This document shows positions 1 through 11,597 of a stretch of 64,000 nucleotides of DNA, one piece after another. The notes below the pieces were generated by a model. The model searched no databases. It was not told the DNA's origin and saw only the letters and a program-made list of their open reading frames with translations. Positions within the stretch are counted from its first letter, which is position 1; each line of letters begins with the position of its first letter. The DNA is from Microcebus murinus. Lineage: Eukaryota > Chordata > Mammalia > Primates > Cheirogaleidae. A program made the position numbers and the translations under genes. The DNA is taken from NCBI RefSeq assembly GCF_040939455.1, contig NC_134110.1:98671001-98735000 (forward strand). Direction: 5' to 3'.

Positions 1-342
1 TAATTGACATATTAAAAAGAGAAAATGAAATATAAAATGCTCAATTAAAACATGAAAGGCAGAAAAAGAGTGGAAGACAAAAATAGGAACAAAGAACAAG
101 GGTGCCAAATAGAAAATAGTAACAAATGTGGTAGATATTAATTCAACTGTATCAATAATCACTTTGAATGTTCACGGTCTGAATCTACTAATGTAAAGAC
201 AGAAACTGTCAGAGGGAGTCAAAACATAAGACCCAACTATATGTTGGCCAAAAGAACCCTGCTTTAAATATAAACACACAAATAGATTAAGAGTAAAGGG
301 ATAGAGAAAAAAATATACCATGCTGACACTAATAAAAAGAAA

Positions 343-615
343 GTGGGAATGGCTGTATTAATTTCAGACAAAGCAGACTTCAAAGCAAGGAGAGTTATCA
401 GGGTTAAAGAGGGGCATTATGTAATGATAAAGGGGTCCACCGTCCATGAAGACATAACAATCTTTAATGCTTATGCATCTAACAACAAAGCCTCAAACTA
501 TGTGAGGCAAAAACTGATAGAACTGCAAGGAGAAACAGATAAATTCATTATCATAGTTGGAGACTTCAACACCCTCTATCAGAAATGGACAGATACGGAG
601 GCAGAAAATCAGTAA
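343..615 (+). pseudogene. L1 ORF2: L1 ORF2 endonuclease fragment
   Basis: This 90-residue open stretch matches the N-terminal apurinic-type endonuclease of L1 ORF2p. It contains MAVLISDKADF near the start, a KEGHYVMIKG strand and GDFNT, whose Asp and Asn belong to the active site. A stop follows GDFNT within about 16 codons. The upstream QETH motif and the downstream SDH motif are not in this frame. It is a relic of the L1 at 1-3728 and has no independent function. Confidence 0.85.
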
Positions 616-1254
616 GGATTTAGTTGAAGTCAACAATACCATTAATTAACTGGATAGAAACAACATCTATAAACTACTTTATTTAACACTAGCAGAATAC
701 ACATTCTTCTCAAGTTCACATGGAATATTCACCAAGAAAGACCACATTCTTGGCTATAAAACATACCTTAACATATTTAAAAGAATAGAAATTATACAAT
801 AACTTCCCTTAGGCCATAATGGAATTAAACCAGAAATCAATCAGAGAAAGATAACTGAAAATCCCCAAACACATGGAGATTAAACAACACAGTTCTAAGT
901 AACACATGGGTCAAAGAAAAAAATCTCCCGAGAAATTTTAAAATATTTTGAACTAAAAGAAAATGAAAACACAACTGATCAAAATTTATGGGATACAGAG
1001 AAGGCAGTGATTAGAGGGAAATTTATAGCATTGAATGCATATATTAGAAAAGAAGAAAAATCTAAATTCAATAATTTAAGTTTCCACCTTAGAAAGCTAG
1101 AAAAAGAAGAACAAATTAAATGCAAAGTAAGCAGAATAAAAAAAAATAGTAAGAATTAGGGCAGAAATCAATGAAATTGAAAACAGGAAATCAACAGAGA
1201 GAATCAAAAGCAGTTCTTTGAAAAGTTTTATAAAATTAATAAGCTTCTAGCCAG

Positions 1255-1335
1255 GGTAACTAAAAAGAGAGAGGGAGAAACAGAGAAGAAAGAAGAGAGA
1301 AGCGGGGTCTGGGGAGAGAGAGGGAGAGGGTGAGA
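1255..1335 (+). repeat. GA-rich purine tract inside the old L1
   Basis: An almost pure purine stretch built of GAGA and GGGA units sits inside the L1 ORF2 linker region. It looks like local expansion of an A/G-rich L1 segment and not a separate insertion. Confidence 0.6.
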
Positions 1336-1396
1336 ACACACATTATGAATATCAGAAACAAAAGAAGGGGATGTCAATACAGATCCTATGAACATT

Positions 1397-1601
1397 AAAA
1401 GGATAATCAGGGGCCAGGCAAGGTGGCTCACGCCTGTAATCCTAACACTCTGGGAGGCCGAGGCGGGAGGATCGTTCAAGGTCAGGAGTTCAAAACCAGC
1501 CAGAACAAGAGCGAGACCCCGTCTCTACTAAAAAAAAAAAAAAAAAAATACAAAGAAATTAATTGGCCAACTAAAAATATATAGAAAAAAAAGGATAATC
1601 A
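1397..1601 (+). mobile_element. Strepsirrhine half Alu (left monomer) with 13-bp target duplication
   Basis: A plus-strand Alu left arm begins at about 1410 with 'gggccaggcaaggtggctca', includes A and B box-like sequences, and reaches an A-rich stretch near 1530. The lemur-type linker containing 'aattggccaactaaaaatat' follows and ends in A's, with no right arm. The duplication 'aaaaggataatca' is exact at 1397-1409 and 1589-1601. This shows a complete insertion event whose 3' end is the Alu mid-linker. The host is the L1 at 1-3728. Confidence 0.9.
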
Positions 1602-1632
1602 AGGAATACTGTGAACAACTCTGTGCCCACAT

Positions 1633-2028
1633 TTGATAAAATGGACCAATGCCTTGAGAGATAATTTGTCAAAACTCAGAAAAGAAGAAATAAACAATGA
1701 GAATAGGCCTATATTTATTAAAGAAATGGAATCAATAATTAATTACCTTCCAAAACAGAAGGCACCAAGCCCAGTTGTGCTCACTGGTGAATTCTCCCAA
1801 ACACTTCAGGATATGCTACCAATTCTCTATGCTCTCTTTCACAGCATGGGAGCAGAGGACATGCTTCCTTATTTGTTCTATGAGCCCAATATTACCCTAA
1901 TAACAAAACCAGATAAAGACATTACAAGAAGAGAAAACCACAAAACTGCAAAACCACAAACCATATCTCTCATGAATATAGATATAAAAGTCCTGAAAAA
2001 AATATTAGCAAATCGAATCCAACATTAA
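1633..2028 (+). pseudogene. L1 ORF2: L1 ORF2 reverse transcriptase N-part fragment
   Basis: This 131-codon open stretch corresponds to the linker and early reverse transcriptase region of L1 ORF2p. 'YEPNITLITKPDKD' matches the family motif near '[10 protein letters not shown]', and '[20 protein letters not shown]' matches the RT palm entry. A stop follows ANRIQH, and the next conserved segment (fingers/palm, 2040-2430) is broken by frameshifts. It is part of the relic at 1-3728. Confidence 0.85.
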
Positions 2029-2596
2029 TATAAAGGAATTATACACCACAACCAGGTGGGATTTATCCCAGCTATGCAAGACTAGTTGAACATTCTAAAA
2101 TCAATTAATGTAATCCATCACGCCAATAGTCCAAACAATCACATAATCATATCAATAGATGCAGAAAAAAGTATTTGACAAAATCAAACACCCATTCATG
2201 ATAAAAACTCTCAGTAGACTAGGAATAAAGGGGGAACTTTCTTAACTTGATGAAGACTATTTACAAAAAGCCTACAGCTAACATAATAATTAATGGTGAG
2301 AAACTTGAAGCTTTCTTGCTAAAGTCAGGAAAAAGGCAAGGATGTCCCCTCTTATTACTCCTTTGCAGTATCACACTGGAAGTTCACAAATAAAACTATC
2401 TTTGTTCACAGATGACATGATCATCTGTGTAGAAAATCCAAAAGAATCAACAAAAGACTCCTGGAACTAATAAGTGATTATAGTAGGGTTTCAAGATACA
2501 AGGTTATACATAAAAGTCAATAGCTTTGTATAAACTAGCAATAAACCAATGGAATTTAAATTAAAAACATAATACCAATTACATTAGCACCAAAAA

Positions 2597-2842
2597 ATGA
2601 AATATTTAGGGATATATATAAGAAAATATGTAGAGGAGCTACATGAAGAAAACTATAAAATTCTGATGAACAAAAGCTTCTATACAGCAAAAGAAATAAT
2701 CAACGGAGTAAACAGACAAACTACAGAATGGGAAAAAATATTGGCAAACTATATATCTGACAAAGGACTAATATCCAGAATCTATAAGGAACTCAAACAA
2801 ATCAGCAAGAAAAAACAAATAATCCCATTAGAAAGTGAGTAA
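2597..2842 (+). pseudogene. L1 ORF2: L1 ORF2 post-RT fragment
   Basis: An 81-codon open stretch begins with the L1 'KYLGIYI' motif that lies just after the reverse transcriptase core. It then jumps to the '[23 protein letters not shown]' segment found further toward the ORF2p C terminus. The jump implies an internal deletion of part of the thumb/linker. It ends at the Alu insertion boundary. Confidence 0.8.
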
Positions 2843-2850
2843 ACAACATC

Positions 2851-3195
2851 AACAGACATTTTTATTTTTGTTTAATTATTTAATTAATTAATTTTTAAGA
2901 GACAGGGCCTTGCTCTGTTACCCAGGTTGGAGTGCAATGGCACAATCATAGATCACTGCAGCCTTGAACTCCTGGGCTCAAGCAATACTTCTGCCTCAGC
3001 CTCCTGAGTAGCTGAGACTACAGGTGCATGCCACTGTGCCTAGCTAATTTTTAAAAATATTTTTTGTAGACAATGGTTTTGCTATGTTTCCCAGGCTAGT
3101 TTCGAACTCATGGCCTGAAGCGATCCCACTACCTCAGCCTGTCAAAGTGTTGGGATTACAGGTGTGAGCCACTGTGCCCAGCCAAACAGACATTT
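2851..3195 (-). mobile_element. Alu (old, AluJ-like), antisense, with 11-bp target duplication
   Basis: A complete dimeric Alu reads on the minus strand. The T-rich tail lies at about 2860-2895 and the sequence ends in 'gagccactgtgcccagcc' near 3183. The middle A-rich linker shows as 'aatttttaaaaatatttttt'. The duplication 'aacagacattt' is exact at 2851-2861 and 3185-3195. It is diverged and lacks the lemur-specific linker insertion, so it is probably an older general-primate Alu. Confidence 0.9.
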
Positions 3196-3459
3196 ATCAA
3201 AAGTTATACAAATGGCCAAGAAACATTAAAAAATGCTCTACATCACTAATCATCAGGGAAATGTAAATTAAATCCACAGTGAGATGCCACTTTACCCCAG
3301 ATAGAATGACCATTATTAAAAGATCAAAAAACAATAGATGTTGGCACAGATGCAGTGAAAAGGGAATGCTTATAAACCATTGGTGGGAATGTAAATTAGT
3401 ACAACCTCTATAGAAAACAGTATAGAGATTTCTAAAAGAACTAATAGTAGACCTACTAT

Positions 3460-3705
3460 TTGACACAGCTACTACTGGGTATTTACCAAAAGGAAAAAAA
3501 AATCTTTATATCAAAAAGACACCTGCACTCTGACGTTTATCGCACACAATTCACAATCACAAAGATACGAAATCAACCTAAGTGCCAATCGATGAAGGAT
3601 CGGATCAAGAAAATGTGGCACACATATACCATCAGCCATAAGAAAGGAAGAAATAATGTCTTTTGTAGCAACTTGGTTGGAACTGGAGGCCATTATCCTA
3701 AGTGA
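3460..3705 (+). pseudogene. L1 ORF2: L1 ORF2 C-terminal fragment
   Basis: This 81-codon stretch encodes the L1 ORF2p C-terminal tail. It includes a decayed 'LLGIYQKEKK' and 'IKKMWHTYTI' resembling the conserved 'IDKMWYIHTMEYYSA' region. The cysteine-rich motif that should precede it (about 3330-3430) is out of frame. It belongs to the relic L1 at 1-3728. Confidence 0.75.
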
Positions 3706-3728
3706 AGTATGCAGGAATGGAAAACCCT

Positions 3729-4199
3729 ATGTCTGGCCTCCTGATGGATGTCCGAGCTCCATCCAGTAGGTGGTACAGCCTCAAGATGTCAGACGAACTC
3801 CAGGGGCTGATCTGAGTCCCCAAGCCTCTGCTCCTGTTTCTTCCCCATTTTCCCAGCCGCAGGGAGCTGTTCACCCTTCACAGCAGTGTGAAAATGCCTG
3901 ATGGCCCATTGTTACTTTTTGAGACTTGGTGTGATCAGGCAGTGGCTGGGTGTCTCTGGCCTTTGTGCCTTGAGGATGCTGCTGGTCTGGCTGGGGCACA
4001 CTTCTCCCGCTTTGCTTTGCTTTCCACCTCCTTCGGGCAATGCCCACTCACCCTCAAGTTCCTCTTGGACCCCACTCTCACCCTGAGCTTGGGTTAGGAC
4101 CTCCTTGTCCATCTTCCTGTTGTGCCCATTCTATACCATTATTATACTGCCCTGACCACATGTATGCCAAGGATTCATATCTAAGAAAAAGGGTAAACA
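3729..4199. other. Single-copy sequence, nothing recognised
   Basis: Moderately GC-rich DNA lies between the L1 relic and an L2 fragment. Short overlapping open frames on both strands have no recognisable domain or splice context. Confidence 0.5.
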
Positions 4200-4320
4200 T
4201 CTTAACTCTCAAGGCTGTGTGCTCCATGAGGGCCAGGGCGGCCAACGGGTCACTGGGTCCAGGGCCTGGCACAGTGCTTACCTAGCATATGATGGGCACC
4301 CAGTAACTGCCCGTTCATCT
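4200..4320 (+). repeat. L2 3'-end fragment
   Basis: The order 'gctccatgagggcc...cagggcctggcacagtgctt...gggcacccagtaa' matches the conserved end of LINE-2. It is heavily diverged and has no target duplication. Confidence 0.6.
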
Positions 4321-6509
4321 GGACATGAACTCTGACAAGCATTCTCAAAATCTTCAGCCTAATGAGCTCTCTTGGCCGACTGCATCTCAGATGTCACTGA
4401 CTCATTAATAAGGCGAGAACTTTCTCTTCTTACCAATAACTCATATTAGGATTTCTTTCCCCAGCAAGTGGTGATGGGAGTGGGCTGAGGGAGGATGAGA
4501 GAAATAAAGCACTTGGAAATCTGCTTGGACAACGAGAGAGCCTTAAAGCCAGCTGTGGATACTAGATGAAAGGCCGTAGCCAAATCGTCCTGAGCAATCT
4601 GTGCCCCGTGCACGTTTTGGGGGGACGTGTGAAGCCTGGCAAAAGCTAAGCGTGAGCTCCTGTGCGGTGTAGAGGAATTTGAAGCAGCCCCAGTGCCGAT
4701 CTGTGCTATGCATGCTGTTTATCTTTTAAAAATAGGGCAGTGGTTACACAGCTGAAGCCCTGAGCCTGCCCAGCTCCCCGAGCGACCCTGCCTGCTCCAG
4801 GCTTGATAGCGCTTCCTTCCTGGCCTCGCGTGGCTTCCTGCTCTGGCCTTATCACCGCACAGAACCCGACACTGTACTGGAATGCGCTTGCAGTCCATAA
4901 ATGGAAATCTCTCGCTTTCTACATTTACAAACAACTGTCATCTACAAAATGCTTGCTTTATTTCAGGACTTACACTTTCTTTACCATAGTAGGGTAGGAT
5001 TAACATGAGAGCACTTTCCCTATTTATCCCTTGTTTTCACCTGAAGTTTTAATCTCTTATTGTGTTTTTTTTTTGTTTTTTTTTTTTTGTGAGCCAAGAA
5101 TTTTTTTTGTGAGAATTTTTTTGTGAGCCAAGAAAATAAATAATAAACATGGCATCTGTGCACGCATTAGTCAGAGAGAGGGGGCCCGCGCTGCAGTGCT
5201 TCCAGCAGCTGTGGGGACAGCTTTGCAATCGAGTCAACTATACTGCGTGCCATTTCCTCCATCTTATCATGTGCCTGCCTTAAAGGAGCAGAGTCGGGCG
5301 AGGGTGTCAATAACCGCATGTGAACAAGTACACTGTCGGTGCTGACATCTTTGGCTTCCCTTGCAAATTTTAAGTGTTTTAGTGATTAGGGAGGCTTGTT
5401 TCTCATCATCTGAGACCTGCTATTTTACTTTCTCTCATCAAATTTGAAGGTGGACATTACATAATCCTCACACAGAAAATTGAAATTTGGAATGCCAAAC
5501 CCATTGAAGATAAGCTGGGGATCACGAAAATTTTAAAGCTTACTTCTCCGAGCTCTTTATAGTATTCGTGAAGGTGGTGCAACAGGAAGAGTTTCAGGGA
5601 AATGGAGAATCAGCTGTTCTGCTTTGTGATGTAGTAGTAAATAAAAGTTGTTTTGAAAATAATTAAAAATTTGGTATGGAACTGATGTGGAAAATTCAAG
5701 GGGCTGAGGAAAGGGAAAAGTAGCGTTAAAGAGGTTTCTGGGAGTGTCTTGGCTTTCTGAATTCAATTGCCTTTCATGAGCTCATCAACCTTCTTAAGAC
5801 ATTATGATCTTTTACCCAGGCCGGGGAATTTCCTCAGATATGATTAAAGAGTGGGCGGGGCCCGTCCTCAAAGTCAGAAGAGTTAATATTGGAAACATGA
5901 ACTCTCTTGGAGCCATTCCCAATTTTATTTCAGAGGAATTCCCCCTTGCAGAACAACTCCCACGATAGAAGGCAGGGGGGTGGAGGAAGCCTTTTGAAAT
6001 GTATTTGTTTTTTAATCTGAAAGTTGAGAAGTCTTTTTTTTTTTCCCTTGTGAAAACTACTAAAGTAAGAGTCCACGTAAACAGTTTGAAGTCTCTGTTT
6101 TAGGATGAGTTAAAATTAAACAAGTTAAGAGCTCTCAGAAATTCTCGTTAAAGGTACACAATCGATCTGAGTTATTATGTCCAAGGGAACGTTTTTTGGG
6201 TCACGTGAGGAAGCCCCCTGGGCCCCGAGGGTGACAGAGGTGGGGGCTTTCACTTGTTCTTAAAGAATGAGGCAGCTTTAACCAAGCCACTAAGTGTGAA
6301 GGAACTCTCCGTGCGCTGTTGTGGAGGAGGAGGAGATGACAGGAAGGAACGCAGGGCTTCGCATGGAGCCGTGAGGGAAGGCTTCTCTGTGGAGATTCCA
6401 CCTGTGAGGCTGGGGAGAGGCGCCCAAGGTTGCGAGGCCAGGCTGCCAGGTAATGAGAGGGCAGTCGGGAGGCAGGCAGGGCTGGGTCATGCATGACCTA
6501 GGGCATGGT
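4321..6509. other. Single-copy sequence with a T-rich local duplication
   Basis: No gene or repeat family was recognised. At 5060-5135 a T-rich stretch contains 'gtgagccaagaa' twice, each after a T run. Otherwise it is ordinary mixed-composition DNA. Confidence 0.5.
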
Positions 6510-7245
6510 AAGAGTTTTGGATATTATTTTTGTTGTGGTGGACACACATAAAATACAATTTGCCGTTTTAACTATTTTTAAGTGTCCAGTTCAGTGGAAT
6601 TAAGTACATTCACATTGTGTGCAACCATTACTACCTTCTATCTCCAGAATTCTTTCATCTTCTCAAACTGACTCTCTGTACCGATTAAACACTAACGCCC
6701 ATTCCTCTCCTCCCAGCCCTTGGCGACCATGACTCTACTGTTAGTCTCTATGAATCTGGCTACCTCATCTAGGTAGAATCACACAGTGTCTTTTTGTGAC
6801 TGGCCTGTGTACTCAGCACTGTATCCTCAATATTCACCCATGTTGTAGAATGTGTCAGAATCTCATTCCTTTTTAAGGTTGAATCATAGTCCATTACACA
6901 TATATGCCACATTTTGTTTACCCATTCATCTGTAGATGGACTTCTGAGTTACCCCCACCTTTTGGCTGTTATGAACATAATACACAAATATTTGTCGGAG
7001 TTGCTGCTTTCAATTCTTTTGGGTTGAAAAGAACTCAGACGTGCAATAGCTGGATCACCTGGTAATTTTATGTTTAATTTTTCGAGGAACTTCCATACTG
7101 TTTTCCACAGTGGCTGCACCTTTACACTCCCACCAACAATGCCCAAGGGTTCCAGTTACTCCACATCCTTGTTGGCACTTGTGATATTTGTTTATATATA
7201 TATAAAATTACCATCCTAGTAGGCATGAAGAAGAGTTTGAAATTA
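6510..7245 (-). mobile_element. L1M 3' end, antisense
   Basis: The stretch 'acaatttgccgttttaact...aagtgtccagttcagtgg...cattcacattgtgtgcaacc' is the well-known L1M 3' UTR read in reverse. It is followed by the reverse of the ORF2 C terminus ('ccattcatctgtagatgg', 'acaatgcccaagggttcc', 'ctagtaggcatgaag'). No tail or duplication is visible. It is an ancient truncated copy. Confidence 0.8.
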
Positions 7246-7264
7246 TTAAGTTAGGCACCATTGC

Positions 7265-7680
7265 ATAATATTAACAAGGCAGTAACACGATTCCTTTTCC
7301 TTTTGAAATGATCACTCCGGCTGCTTGATGGAGAATGGATTGAATTGGGAGAAGAAAACAACTAGTCAGATTAATTACCAGAATGTTTTGGCCTCCAGGA
7401 AAAGGGTGATGGTGGCATGGGCTTGGGTAATAGTTCTGGAGAAGAGAGGCACATGGATTCAAGACATACTTTAGAGGTAAAACTTGTTGGTCTTGGAGAT
7501 GGACTGGATATGGGAGTGGCTAAGAGACAGGAAAAACAATAATGCTTTGAGGTTTCTGGCATAAACAACAGGGTAGGTGGTGGGACTACTTTCAGAGACA
7601 AAGACTTGAGCGGTGCAAGTACCAAGTTTGTAAATCAAATGCCCATGAAATATTCAAGAGAAACATCAAGAGACAGAAAA
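7265..7680 (+). repeat. L2 3' UTR fragment
   Basis: The order 'gatcactccggctgcttgatggagaatgg', 'ggtgatggtggcatgggctt', 'catggattcaagacatac', 'ttggagatggactggatatg' and 'aggtttctggcataaacaac' follows the LINE-2 3' region as I know it. It abuts the L1M fragment on its left. Confidence 0.6.
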
Positions 7681-7699
7681 TTGGATTGGTAACATACGG

Positions 7700-7850
7700 A
7701 CTGGGGAAACCAACTCAGAAAGGTTAAGTAAGTAGCTTAAGGTCGCACAGCACAAAATGCATGTGGCAAAGTCAAGATGCAAACCCAGGAATGTCTTTTC
7801 GTAAAGCCTGGTATTACCTATTTTGTACTACTGCCTTCCAGTTAGAGTAG
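7700..7850 (-). repeat. MIR SINE, antisense
   Basis: 'gaaaggttaagtaagtagct', 'aaggtcgcacagc' and 'caagatgcaaacccagg' form the reverse of the MIR core and tRNA-related head. It ends near 'tactactgcct'. Confidence 0.75.
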
Positions 7851-8254
7851 ATCAGTGTCTAGGAATTTGGATCAATGTCTATATGTACCTGCTTTGAAGA
7901 CTCTCTAGTAATAAAAGGGAGACACTAAATAATAAGTATGAAGTTTAGGATGCAAACTTTGAAGAGCTTTTGAGAACAGATAAAACAACATATTTGGAAT
8001 GTGATTAACAACCATGGAACAGAGGATCTCTCTTAGAAATCATAATGGAGTTTAATAAATTCAGTTGCCTCTGGCTGGGCAGCAGTGAACATATTTCATC
8101 TTCAAAGGACTCTGGAGTCAAGGGTGGAGTTGAGACCATGTTGTGCAAGAGCACTAGTCTCTCGCACTGTATCGGGTACTTGATACAGAGATGTCTGTGC
8201 AAGAGAGGGATGCTAATATGATAGTAAGGATGAACTGCAAGGGAAGAGTGATTG

Positions 8255-8440
8255 CAGCATAAAGGTTAAGAACAGAGATTCTGAAATTAGGCAGAAACGA
8301 GTTTCAGCCCACTGACTAGCTGTGTGTCCTTGGCCGGGTTATTGTCTTCCCTGACATTAAATTTCATCCTCTGTAAAAAGGAAAACTCGTTGCCTGTATC
8401 CGAGGGGGTATTGTAAGGGGTAGATTGCATATACTAATAT
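8255..8440 (+). repeat. MIR SINE
   Basis: Forward MIR landmarks are present: 'aaggttaagaacagagattc', 'ctagctgtgtgtccttggcc' and 'catcctctgtaaaaaggaaa'. It is diverged. Confidence 0.75.
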
Positions 8441-8875
8441 AGCTATTTTAAACATTTTTATTGCAATGACTGTTGAGCATATCTTTATCTCTGAGCACCC
8501 AGGAGAATGGACAATGTGGTAAGGTAGCACAAGGAGTCAGGGAGTGTGGGGAGGAGGGGAATGGCTAAACCACGAAAGTGGAACTTACTGTTAGGGAATG
8601 CAATGATGCTGTGTTCCTAAATGTCCAGTTTTCTTAACATTTTAGTAACTTTTTATCCATTGTTGTTTTAAAGGATTAAATATGTAACATGATTCAAACA
8701 ATTTAGAATAACACTTGAAGTCATTTTCTACATATATTACCCACATAATTAATGACTTAAAAAACATCAGCTAATGACTTTATGGTTTTAAAGGCCTAGA
8801 ATTCTTTGCAAGGATGGATGACATGTTTTCTAGAATCCTCCTTCTGTGGATAGTATAGGAGAAAGAAAGTAGAGG

Positions 8876-9125
8876 GCAAAAAGCACTGGATTTGGCCCTC
8901 GGTAGACATTGGTTTGAATCCTAGCTCTGCTTCTTAGTTAGCTGTGTGACCCTAGAGAAATTACCTAACCTCTCTGAACTTCTCTCTTCACTTGTAAAAT
9001 GGGCCAATATCTCTCAATATCTCTTACAAATGGGCCATTTGTAAAATGGGCCAATATGGGATTTTGGGAGGCACGTGAAGTGCTTATTTACAGCCAGGTT
9101 CATCTTAGGCCATCAGTAAAAGATA
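8876..9125 (+). repeat. MIR SINE with an internal rearrangement
   Basis: 'ggtttgaatcctagctctgc', 'agctgtgtgaccctagagaa' and 'cttgtaaaatgggccaatat' define a forward MIR. The last motif occurs twice (8991-9010 and 9038-9057). The intervening DNA contains a perfect 10-bp inverted repeat, 9024-9033 against 9035-9044, with one spacer base. Confidence 0.8.
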
Positions 9126-9459
9126 GCTTTTAACAATTGTAGCTATCTTGAATTTTATTTTTCCTTTTCTCTTTTCCTTTCCTACTATACAATGTGCTTT
9201 TCTCAGGTGAAAGTATACAGAAAAAAAAAAAAAATTGAACACAGGCCATCAAGGTCCCGTGGAATCTTTGAGAAATGGGGATGTCCCTGCTATTGAGACC
9301 ATTTCCTAAGATAACTCTTTGACCAGCTAGCCTACTTGATAGAAATTTCAGGTGGAAGCGACTATTCAGCTTGTTTACTACCACTACCCATTAGCGTTCC
9401 GCTTTTCAGCTGGTTCGCTTTGAAGAACTAGCACAACCGTGCGGCTTCTTTCCCCCTGC

Positions 9460-10010
9460 TCCTCAGAACTCACTGCTCATTTTAACGAGACGTTTCCAGA
9501 TTGAAAGCACAGACGATGTTCTCGTGCTCAGCCTGCAGCAGCGTGCCGTCCTCACACTCTTCCCTGGCCCAGGTGCAGGGCCTGGCGGGCCACGGGCCGG
9601 AGGGGCAGGAAGGGGTCTGCGGAGTAAGTGGCGGTTTGAGGTCACCGAGTGACCACTATCAGTAGGTCAGAACTGCAGGCTGGGGCCTATGGAGGTTCTG
9701 GAATGGGAATGCATGGCGGGGGTGGGGGCCACTCGCACAGAGGTGGAAGGCAGAGCAGGGACGGCCAGGCCTGCCCCTGGGGCGGCAGAGCGCCAGCGAG
9801 TATGGGAGGACGCTGTGCAGGAAGGACTTTGGACTGACCACGCTGAGGAGTCCTGGAAAGAACCGGTGACACCAGCTGAAGGAGCTCTTCGGGTATAGAC
9901 GTCCGGCAGGAAAAGTGCCCGGGCTGCGATGTCCAGGACAGGCCCCAGTTCCGGGCCAGGGAGTCGTCGCTGGAGAGCACGGGAGCTTGGGGACGCAGGA
10001 CAGGCCTGGC
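9460..10010. other. GC-rich single-copy patch
   Basis: GC and CpG content rise relative to the flanks (for example 9560-9620 and 9740-9830), but CpGs are thinner than in the islands at 20.2 and 59.5 kb. Short open frames appear on both strands, as expected in GC-rich DNA, and none resembles a known protein. Confidence 0.4.
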
Positions 10011-11597
10011 GCGGGTTAGCCGTGGGGTTTCTGGTGACTATTCAAGGACCAGTTTCTGAGACGGGTGGAGAAATGTCACCCTCCAATGAAAGGGAGATGG
10101 GACCTTCACTTGAGGTGCTGGTGGGACGGAGGACGTCTTTAGTCTTTAGCTTCAGTTTTTATGACAGAGACGTTAGATTTTTATGACAGCACGTTAGATT
10201 TTATCAAATAATTATCTTTTTGACAAGTGCCTCACATTTAGGTACTCTCTTTAGTAGATTATATATAGAGTTTTAGATATACGGAATATACTGCATACAT
10301 CAAAAAGGCTGCGAAATTACTAATATGTTTAAAAGACAACATGAAAATTTCTCATGTTTTAACTTGTGACGACAGGCCCTAACTAAAATGCTTTTCAACA
10401 GTTTACAATCAGCTTCTTGTTTTGTTTTTACTGTTTTAAAACTCATTTTAGCATTCCTATTCACTGTTTTAAAATTTATCTTAGCATTTGTTTTAAAACA
10501 AAATTTAAAATGTATTTATTGGAGTTTGCAATGCCTCTTAATTTTGGCGCATTGGATGAGCTTAGCTTTCCCAAGTACTAATTAATAACTGACCTTGCTT
10601 ACAGCTTGTTACAGAGCTTATGGAGCTACCCATGGAACTAGCTTGGAAAACATGGAGTAAAATTTGATTGGGATCAGTTTATTCTTTGATAGAAACCTCA
10701 CCTTTTGGGGGAGCATATTAATACTTAAAAATTATATATATTTTATAAATTAAAGGTTAAAAGTTAATATAACAGTAATTATGATCAATTTAATATAATA
10801 TAAACATTATTTTATCATTAACCTTTGTTTTCTGTTTCTTTGGCTCTCAAATCCACTTTTCTGTCACTAAAGAACGCACTGGCTCTTAGATTTTTAGATT
10901 GATGAACTAGTAGAATTAAAAAAAGTAACATGCTGAGAAGGAAAGTGGGTTCGGGGAGGAAGATGTATTGTGCACATGCAGAAATATGGTGGCTAACTTT
11001 TAATTTTGTCAAGTAAGAACCTTTTTTCCCCAAAAGACTCTTTTGTAATTTTTATAAGCAACACTCAATCAAAGCAATGGCATGATAATATATTAATAAA
11101 ACCATGTGAATGCATTTAGCTTTATGGGATGAGGTAGCCCTATATTTACTTATAAAGATCCCTAGGATAAATTAAGTTTTTAAAAAAAGCAAGGTGCAGA
11201 ACAATATGTAGAATATATATGAAAAAGAAACCTGGTCATAAGTTACACATGAATGCATTGAGAAACCAGTAGTAACCCCTGTGCCGAGTGGGTTGGGAGA
11301 GAGGGAAGCTTACTTGTCACTGAATTCACTTTACAATTTTCAAAGTTTGCATCATGTGCATTCAAAAATAAATAAATACAACTTTTAAAATGAGCTTTGT
11401 GAAAATTTCATTCCAGTGTCCTCTTTTTCATTTTGTCTTGGATTAGTACAAACTTTGTCCTGAGACTGGAACTCGGCTGCAAATTGGCTTTTGAGAACCT
11501 CCTTCCTAACCCCCTTCCCAGTCATCTTGAAATGAGTAAGCTCTCAGGCAGGAGGGGAGAATCTAACTGTACCTTAGTCCCCACCCCCTGAGAATTA
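10011..11597. other. AT-rich single-copy sequence with a 33-bp tandem duplication
   Basis: At 10430-10462 a 33-bp unit beginning 'actgttttaaaa' is followed directly by a diverged second copy (10463-10491). A 16-bp perfect palindrome follows (10487-10502, 'tttgttttaaaacaaa'). No gene or repeat family was recognised. Confidence 0.5.

Larger units (their letters stand above)
1..3728 (+). mobile_element. Old L1 (L1M-type) ORF2 region, interrupted by two Alus
   Basis: A degenerate LINE-1 runs on the plus strand from just upstream of ORF2 to its C-terminal end. Recognisable landmarks occur in order: the ORF2 start region (about 150-300), the endonuclease motif GDFNT (about 560-580), the reverse transcriptase core with 'DDM' (about 2400-2430), and the C-terminal region ending near 3705. 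Frames change repeatedly and many stops are present, so it cannot code. It is split by a half Alu (1397-1601) and a full Alu (2851-3195), both with target duplications. It stops near 3728 without a poly(A) tail, so the 3' end was lost. The subfamily was not determined. Confidence 0.88.
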
